A stretch of 64,000 bases of DNA from QQUJ01 sp050287605 (GTDB lineage Bacteria; Pseudomonadota; Gammaproteobacteria; QQUJ01), in NCBI GenBank assembly GCA_050287605.1, contig JBNKCG010000027.1, positions 1 to 64,000 on the forward strand. The letters are read 5' to 3'. The translations under genes and the position numbers were made by a program. Positions within the stretch are counted from its first letter, which is position 1; the number at the start of each line of letters is the position of its first letter. Positions 59,446-64,000 of the stretch are shown here, piece after piece. The notes under the pieces were generated by a model. It was not told where the DNA came from, did no database searches, and saw only the letters and a list, made by a program, of their open reading frames with translations.

Positions 59446-59816
59446 GGGGGATTCTCCTCTACAGCTTGGCGCAGCCACTCCAGGTAGGGGGCCGACACCT
59501 GAGTCAGCGGGGTTGCGACCAGCTCGGGTACCTCGTAAGGATGCGCTGCGGCCAGGGTCTCACACAGTGCATCCCAACGCTCGCCGGTGGTCTTGATGAG
59601 CAGCAGCATCTCGCTCTCCTTTTCGATGGCGCCCTGCCACTGGTAGATGGACGTGGCGCCGGGAACGATGGTGACGCAGGCGGCCAGGCGTGCTTCCACC
59701 AGTTGCGCGGCGATCCCCTCTGCGGTCGACGCGTCGGGGCAGGTGGTAAACGCCATCAACGGGGCTGCGTTGCTCATGGTCTGCGGTTTGCTGCCGTGGG
59801 ATTCCTTTGACAACAT
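59433..59816 (-). CDS. cutA: Divalent-cation tolerance protein CutA
   Basis: The 127-residue trimeric ferredoxin-like protein has LMAFTTCPDASTAEGIAAQLVEARLAACVTIVPGATSIYQWQGAIEKESEMLLLIKTT and HPYEVPELVATPL, the CutA1 signature. ATG 59816 with TTGAGG upstream is chosen; ATG 59777 is closer to the family start. It is transcribed with the DsbD-alpha and TlpA genes and diverges from fxsA. Confidence 0.92.
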   Translation of the reverse strand: MLSKESHGSKPQTMSNAAPLMAFTTCPDASTAEGIAAQLVEARLAACVTIVPGATSIYQWQGAIEKESEMLLLIKTTGERWDALCETLAAAHPYEVPELVATPLTQVSAPYLEWLRQAVEENPPCNG

Positions 59817-59971
59817 AGGATCCTCAATTGAATGTGTCACCTTCCGCACCCGCGGGACGCCGGTTATATACGTGGTTTGCGGTGCGTCTACAAGGACGTA
59901 GACCGCAGTAATGCGCCGATTCGTTCAGCGCTGCTGTTGAATTGTGCCGGCTTCGTCACCATTTACGGTCC

Positions 59972-60415
59972 ATGATCATGCCGCTATTTCCCACCCTGCT
60001 GTTGCTGTTTCTCCTGGTTCCGGTCGCCGAAATCTACCTGTTAATTCAGGTGGGGCGCGAGATCGGGGCGTTGCCGACGGTCGCTCTGGTGATCGCGACG
60101 GCGGTGTTGGGCGCGTGGCTGCTGCGCCGTCAGGGGCTCTCCACTCTGATGCGCGCACGCGGAAGCCTTGAACGCGGTGAGCTACCGGCGCTGGAGATGC
60201 TGGAGGGGTTGATCCTGGTGGTCGGGGGTGCGCTGCTGCTGACGCCGGGGTTTGTCACCGATGCCGTTGGATTCGCCTGCTTGGTGCCGGCGTTGCGTCA
60301 GGCCGTGATCCGTCGGATCGTGGCCAGTGGGCGCTGGGTTCGTGCCGAAGGGGGGTACGGCGTAGGCCAGCCGGGAAACCGCGTGATTGACGGCGAGTTT
60401 CGGCGCGAAGACTGA
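59972..60415 (+). CDS. fxsA: FxsA family membrane protein
   Basis: The 147-residue protein has two to three N-terminal hydrophobic helices (LFPTLLLLFLLVPVAEIYLLIQVG; LPTVALVIATAVLGAWLL) and GLILVVGGALLLTPGFVTDAVGF, the FxsA hallmark. A charged tail follows. In E. coli FxsA lies near groESL, as here, and affects F-plasmid exclusion of phage T7. Its basic function is unknown. ATG 59978 is an alternative start. Confidence 0.9.
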   Translation: MIMPLFPTLLLLFLLVPVAEIYLLIQVGREIGALPTVALVIATAVLGAWLLRRQGLSTLMRARGSLERGELPALEMLEGLILVVGGALLLTPGFVTDAVGFACLVPALRQAVIRRIVASGRWVRAEGGYGVGQPGNRVIDGEFRRED

Positions 60416-60562
60416 GTCGGTTTCTGATTTCCCTGCGAGCGGTGTCCCGGTTTGCCAATGGTTCGCGCGCAATGCTTCTGGCGCCTGCCGGCGTGCTCGT
60501 GGGGTCTGCGCCGTACCTCGGATTCCCCAACCGTTTGCGGTATGTGCGCTGCCGTGCCCCTC

Positions 60563-60590
60563 TTGACTCTTGAAAAGTCGCCACTATTAT
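60563..60590 (+). promoter_or_regulatory. Promoter of groESL
   Basis: TTGACT (60563-60568) and TATTAT (60585-60590) are separated by 16 bp, a good vegetative-type promoter. The expected start point falls inside the adjoining CIRCE operator, as usual for HrcA-controlled groES promoters. Confidence 0.65.
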
Positions 60591-60616
60591 TAGCACTCAC
60601 TTGAAGTGAGTGCTAA
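60590..60616 (+). promoter_or_regulatory. CIRCE operator (HrcA binding site)
   Basis: TTAGCACTC-N9-GAGTGCTAA is a perfect match to the CIRCE consensus, 95 nt before groES. It means the heat-shock repressor HrcA controls groESL. The hrcA gene is not in the window. Confidence 0.95.
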
Positions 60617-60711
60617 TAAGCTGCGTCGTTCCAGGTGCAGGAAACGCGACCTGAGAATCGACGAATGTTGTCAATAACCTTCTGTTAATTAAAGGTATTT
60701 GGAGGAAGATT

Positions 60712-61002
60712 ATGAAGATTCGTCCTTTGCATGACCGGGTCATCGTCCGTCGTGTAGAAGAAGAACGCACCAGCCCCGGCGGCATTGTCATTCCCGACAC
60801 CGCCACCGAAAAGCCGGTTCAGGGCGAAGTCATCGCCGTCGGTAACGGCAAGATTCTGGAGAACGGCGAAGTGCGCCCCCTGGAGCTGAAGGTGGGCGAC
60901 AAGGTGCTGTTCGGCAAGTACTCCGGGACCGAGGTGAAGGTGGCCGGTGAAGAGCTCCTCGTGATGCGCGAGGAAGACGTGATGGGCGTCGTCGAGGCCT
61001 GA
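60712..61002 (+). CDS. groES: Co-chaperonin GroES
   Basis: The 96-residue protein is MKIRPLHDRVIVRRVEEERTSPGGIVIPDTA..., with the mobile loop TSPGGIVI and roof region VGNGKILENGEVRPLELKVGD. TTTGGAGGAAGATT precedes the ATG. It caps GroEL. It is encoded 60 nt before groEL. Confidence 0.98.
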   Translation: MKIRPLHDRVIVRRVEEERTSPGGIVIPDTATEKPVQGEVIAVGNGKILENGEVRPLELKVGDKVLFGKYSGTEVKVAGEELLVMREEDVMGVVEA

Positions 61003-61062
61003 GGCCGGGCGTCTGTACATCCAACCGACACTGTCAACATCAGGAATTCGAGGTAACAGAAA

Positions 61063-62709
61063 ATGAGTGCAAAAGACGTTCGTTTCGGCGATGAAGCCCG
61101 TCAGCGCATGCTGCACGGCGTGAATGTACTGGCCAACGCGGTCAAGGTCACCCTGGGTCCCAAGGGCCGCAACGTGGTGCTGGATAAGAGCTTCGGTGCC
61201 CCCACCGTGACCAAGGATGGCGTTTCGGTCGCCAAAGAGATCGAGCTAAAAGACAAGTTCGAGAACATGGGCGCCCAGATGGTGAAAGAGGTGGCCTCGC
61301 ACACTTCCGATATCGCGGGTGACGGTACCACCACCGCGACCGTGCTGGCGCAGGCGATTCTGCGCGAAGGCCTGAAGGCCGTGGCCGCGGGCATGAACCC
61401 GATGGATCTCAAGCGCGGTGTGGACAAGGCCGTGATCGCGGCGGTGGAAGAGCTCAAGAACCTCTCCGTGCCGTGCGCCGACGACAAGTCCATCGCCCAG
61501 GTGGGTACCATCTCCGCCAACGGTGACGAGGACATCGGCCGCATCATTGCCGACGCCATGCAGAAAGTGGGCAAAGAGGGTGTGATCACCGTCGAGGACG
61601 GTTCCGGCCTGCAGAACGAGCTGGAAGTGGTGGAGGGTATGCAGTTCGACCGCGGCTACCTGTCGCCCTACTTCATCAACAATCAGCAGAGCATGAGCGC
61701 CGAGCTGGAAGACCCCTTCGTGCTGCTCTACGACAAGAAGATTTCCAACATCCGCGACATGCTGCCGGTGCTGGAAGGTGTGGCCAAGGCGGGTAAGCCG
61801 CTGCTGGTCATTGCCGAAGACGTCGAGGGCGAGGCGCTGGCGACCCTGGTGGTCAATACCATCCGCGGTATCGTCAAGGTGGCCGCCGTCAAGGCGCCCG
61901 GTTTCGGCGACCGCCGCAAGGCCATGCTGCAGGATATCGCTATCCTGACCGGTGGCACGGTGATCTCCGAAGAGGTCGGCCTGAGCCTTGAGAAGGCTAC
62001 GCTGGATGATCTCGGCACCGCCAAGAAGATCATCGTCTCCAAGGAAGAGACCACCGTCATCGACGGCGCCGGCAGCCACGAGGACATCGAGGCGCGCGTC
62101 AACCAGATCCGCAAGCAGATCGAGGAGACCACCTCCGACTACGACCGCGAGAAGCTCCAGGAGCGCGTCGCGAAGCTGGCCGGTGGTGTCGCCGTGATCA
62201 AGGTGGGTGCCGCTACCGAAGTGGAGATGAAAGAGAAGAAGGCGCGCGTGGAAGATGCGCTGCACGCCACCCGTGCCGCGGTCGAAGAGGGTGTGGTACC
62301 CGGCGGCGGTGTCGCCCTGATCCGCGCCCTGCAGGCATTGAAGGATCTCACGGGTGCCAACCACGATCAGGACGTTGGCATCGGCATCGCCAAGCGCGCT
62401 ATGGAAGAGCCGCTGCGCCAGATCGTTGCCAACTGCGGTGACGAGGCCTCGGTGGTGCTCAACAAGGTCGAAGAGGGCAAGGGTAACTTCGGTTACAACG
62501 CCCAGACCGGTGAGTACGGCGACATGATCGACGCCGGTATCCTCGATCCCACCAAGGTGACCCGCTCGGCGCTGCAGAACGCAGCCTCCGTGGCCGGCTT
62601 GATGATCACCACCGAAGCGATGGTGGCCGAGCAGCCCAAGGAAGAGAAGGGCGGCATGCCGGACATGGGTGACATGGGCGGTATGGGTGGCATGGGCGGT
62701 ATGATGTAA
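61063..62709 (+). CDS. groEL: Chaperonin GroEL
   Basis: The 548-residue protein starts SAKDVRFGDEARQRMLHGVN, contains LGPKGRNVVLDKSFGAP, the ATP motif VASHTSDIAGDGTTTATVLAQ, EVVEGMQFDRGYLSPYF and VVPGGGVALIRA. It ends with a Gly-Met repeat tail (DMGGMGGMGGMM). It folds proteins in the double-ring chamber with GroES. Confidence 0.98.
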   Translation: MSAKDVRFGDEARQRMLHGVNVLANAVKVTLGPKGRNVVLDKSFGAPTVTKDGVSVAKEIELKDKFENMGAQMVKEVASHTSDIAGDGTTTATVLAQAILREGLKAVAAGMNPMDLKRGVDKAVIAAVEELKNLSVPCADDKSIAQVGTISANGDEDIGRIIADAMQKVGKEGVITVEDGSGLQNELEVVEGMQFDRGYLSPYFINNQQSMSAELEDPFVLLYDKKISNIRDMLPVLEGVAKAGKPLLVIAEDVEGEALATLVVNTIRGIVKVAAVKAPGFGDRRKAMLQDIAILTGGTVISEEVGLSLEKATLDDLGTAKKIIVSKEETTVIDGAGSHEDIEARVNQIRKQIEETTSDYDREKLQERVAKLAGGVAVIKVGAATEVEMKEKKARVEDALHATRAAVEEGVVPGGGVALIRALQALKDLTGANHDQDVGIGIAKRAMEEPLRQIVANCGDEASVVLNKVEEGKGNFGYNAQTGEYGDMIDAGILDPTKVTRSALQNAASVAGLMITTEAMVAEQPKEEKGGMPDMGDMGGMGGMGGMM

Positions 62710-62735
62710 GCCGTTTCCACCGCTGCAGTATCGAG

Positions 62736-62767
62736 AAAGCCCTGTCTTCGGACAGGGCTTTTTCTTT
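62736..62767 (+). terminator. Intrinsic terminator of groESL
   Basis: An 11-bp stem AAAGCCCTGTC / GACAGGGCTTT with the stable TTCG loop is followed by TTCTTT, 27 nt after groEL. Confidence 0.93.
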
Positions 62768-62921
62768 GCCAGACAATTATTAAGGTTTTGATTAATAAAG
62801 ACATCCGTCGAGTTGACAGAATTGACATTTGTCAGCATCTTCGGGTTTTCCGGTTGGCTGCTGGCGCCGTCAGGCGGTTTCGCCGGGAAGTTCTTGCTTA
62901 GCGAAAATTGGGGGACAGGGC

Positions 62922-63374
62922 ATGGCCGAGTTGGTGAAGTGGAGTAATACGCTCAGCGTGGGCATCGAAGAGATCGACCAGCAGCACAAGATACTGGTGC
63001 GCCTGGTCAACGAGATGCACGAGGCGATCCAGCACAAGGAGGGGTCGGCAACCGCCAAGCCCATTCTGGACAAGCTGATTCAGTACACCATCATCCATTT
63101 CGCAGTGGAGGAGAGCCTGATGCGCATCTTCCACTATGCGAACTACGAGGAGCACAAGAAGCACCACGAGGAGCTGACCCGCCAGGTGGTGGATCTGCGC
63201 AGAAAGGTGCGCAGCGGCGAAGCCACCATCAGCTTCCAACTGATGCACTTCCTGCAGGGTTGGCTGACTCACCACATCCTCCAGGAGGACATGCAGTACA
63301 GCGAATTCTTCCTACAGCGTGGTATCGAGACGAGCTGGAAAAAGCGCTCGTGGCTCGATCGCATTTGGGGGTGA
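62922..63374 (+). CDS. Bacteriohemerythrin
   Basis: The 150-residue four-helix bundle starts MAELVKWSNTLSVGIEEIDQQHKILVRLVNEMHEA and has the di-iron ligands in DQQHK, YTIIHFAVEESLM, HKKHHEEL and WLTHHILQED. It binds O2 reversibly, for storage or sensing in microaerobic cells. GGGGGACAGGGC before ATG 62922 fixes the start. No methyl-accepting domain is fused. Confidence 0.94.
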   Translation: MAELVKWSNTLSVGIEEIDQQHKILVRLVNEMHEAIQHKEGSATAKPILDKLIQYTIIHFAVEESLMRIFHYANYEEHKKHHEELTRQVVDLRRKVRSGEATISFQLMHFLQGWLTHHILQEDMQYSEFFLQRGIETSWKKRSWLDRIWG

Positions 63375-63545
63375 CGGGCCGGGCCGGTTCCCGTAGCGCG
63401 TATTGAGGCAGCGCGAACCTCAGGGAGATCTTCTCCCAATGGCGATATCTGGTGCTAATGCCGCCACTCGTCCACGGGCGGTGGTGACCCGCGGCGTCCC
63501 GTGATAAATAGGGACGATCCGGTCGCGGCCACTGTTGTCCCTGCT

Positions 63546-64000
63546 ATGAACTCATCCACATCGGTAAGCTCGGGCGTCCCATCGACGATGCGCGCTGCCA
63601 TCGAACGGCTTCCCGAGCCGCTGCGCCTCGCGGTGGCCCGTTATTGGGATAGCTACGCGGAGGCCGCCCCCGCGCCGTTGTCCGACCCGCAGTGGTCGGA
63701 GGAGACGGCGCGGGTGTGGGCATGCAGCGATTTCGTTGCCGCGGCCTGCGCCCAGTATCCACTGTGGTTGGAGGACCTCATCGCCAGCGGGGACTTGGAA
63801 CACGCCTACCCGCCCGGCGAGTACGGTACTCGCTGCCGGGAGCGGCTTGCCGCAGCGTCGGATGAGGCGTCGCTGATGCGCGTGCTGCGCCGCTTCCGGA
63901 TGCGCGAGATGGTGCGCATCGCGTGGCGCGACCTCGCCGGGCGTGCCGACCTCGACACCACGCTGCGTGAGACCTCAGCGCTGGCCGATGCCTGCATCCA
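63546..64000 (+). CDS. glnE: Glutamine synthetase adenylyltransferase GlnE, N-terminal part (3' end outside window)
   Basis: The frame is open from ATG 63546 to the window end. It encodes RLPEPLRLAVARYWDSY and later LMRVLRRFRMREMVRIAWRDL and TTLRETSALADACI, characteristic of the first adenylyl-removase domain of GlnE. The full protein is about 940 residues, so about one-sixth is visible. GlnE adenylylates or de-adenylylates glutamine synthetase in response to PII. The 171 nt upstream hold no gene. Confidence 0.88.
   Translation, partial: MNSSTSVSSGVPSTMRAAIERLPEPLRLAVARYWDSYAEAAPAPLSDPQWSEETARVWACSDFVAAACAQYPLWLEDLIASGDLEHAYPPGEYGTRCRERLAAASDEASLMRVLRRFRMREMVRIAWRDLAGRADLDTTLRETSALADACI

Noticed and set aside
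62640..62709. Gly-Met repeat as a candidate DNA repeat
   Set aside because: It is the normal GroEL C-terminal tail.
1..64000. tRNA, rRNA, CRISPR arrays, insertion sequences and prophage genes
   Set aside because: I looked for CCA-ended cloverleafs, spaced direct repeats, transposase motifs and phage structural genes and found none that I could support.

Overview
The window is a GC-rich bacterial chromosome segment with about 70 genes, tightly packed and often sharing ATGA or GTGA stop/start overlaps. Several gene orders are those expected of a gammaproteobacterium: rhlB/trxA-rho-ubiT, aroQ-accB-accC-prmA-(zinc ribbon)-dusB-fis-purH-purD, TlpA/DsbD-alpha-cutA/fxsA-groES-groEL, nudE-cysQ beside yrfG, and glnE. 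UbiT/UbiU/UbiV (O2-independent ubiquinone synthesis), a HrcA-type CIRCE site, a bacteriohemerythrin and several c-di-GMP-linked features suggest an environmental, facultatively anaerobic lineage such as Chromatiales and relatives. This placement is inference from gene content only. No rRNA, tRNA, CRISPR array or intact insertion sequence was recognised.

Layout. 1-5 kb: the end of a VOC protein, an AcuI/YhdH reductase, then a zinc regulon (zur-znuC-znuB to the left, znuA to the right, with a probable Zur operator between). 5-11 kb: small stress, redox and regulatory genes (cupin, GDCCVxC protein, response regulator, SRPBCC protein, MerR regulator, HXXEE protein, PaaI thioesterase, 2-hydroxyacid dehydrogenase, tag). 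11-16 kb: a ytcA-mdtN-mdtO-mdtP-like efflux operon. 16.7-17.7 kb: an ArsR/SRPBCC pair with two palindromic operators. 17.7-20.8 kb: a periplasmic binding protein with a membrane histidine kinase, TorT/TorS-like. 21-26 kb: hydrolase, lepB, cytochrome b561, and a block of small accessory genes (two GNATs, an unknown, a small membrane protein, a DHFR-like protein) that recalls integron cassettes. 26-31 kb: a DcuS/DcuR-like two-component system leading into ppc. 31-41 kb: sugar dehydrogenase, MFS transporter, moaA, SprT-like metalloprotein, Yip1 protein, cysQ-nudE, yrfG and conserved unknowns. 41-48 kb: the riboswitch locus, rhlB, trxA, rho and the ubiT/UV genes. 48-60 kb: purine, Fis, fatty-acid and redox genes. 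60-64 kb: groESL, bacteriohemerythrin and the start of glnE.

The most notable locus is at 41.0-41.46 kb on the minus strand. A sigma-54-type promoter is followed at once by an RNA matching the class I cyclic-di-GMP (GEMM-I) riboswitch. A perfect AGGAGG ribosome-binding site comes next, then two overlapping short reading frames (69 and 36 codons, the second extremely basic), a 12-bp perfect long hairpin and an intrinsic terminator. The whole makes a self-contained transcript of about 460 nt. It is not explained by the neighbouring rhlB gene and could be an undescribed c-di-GMP-responsive small-protein or small-RNA system.

Starts were chosen from ribosome-binding sites and family alignment from memory; no database search or folding program was run.
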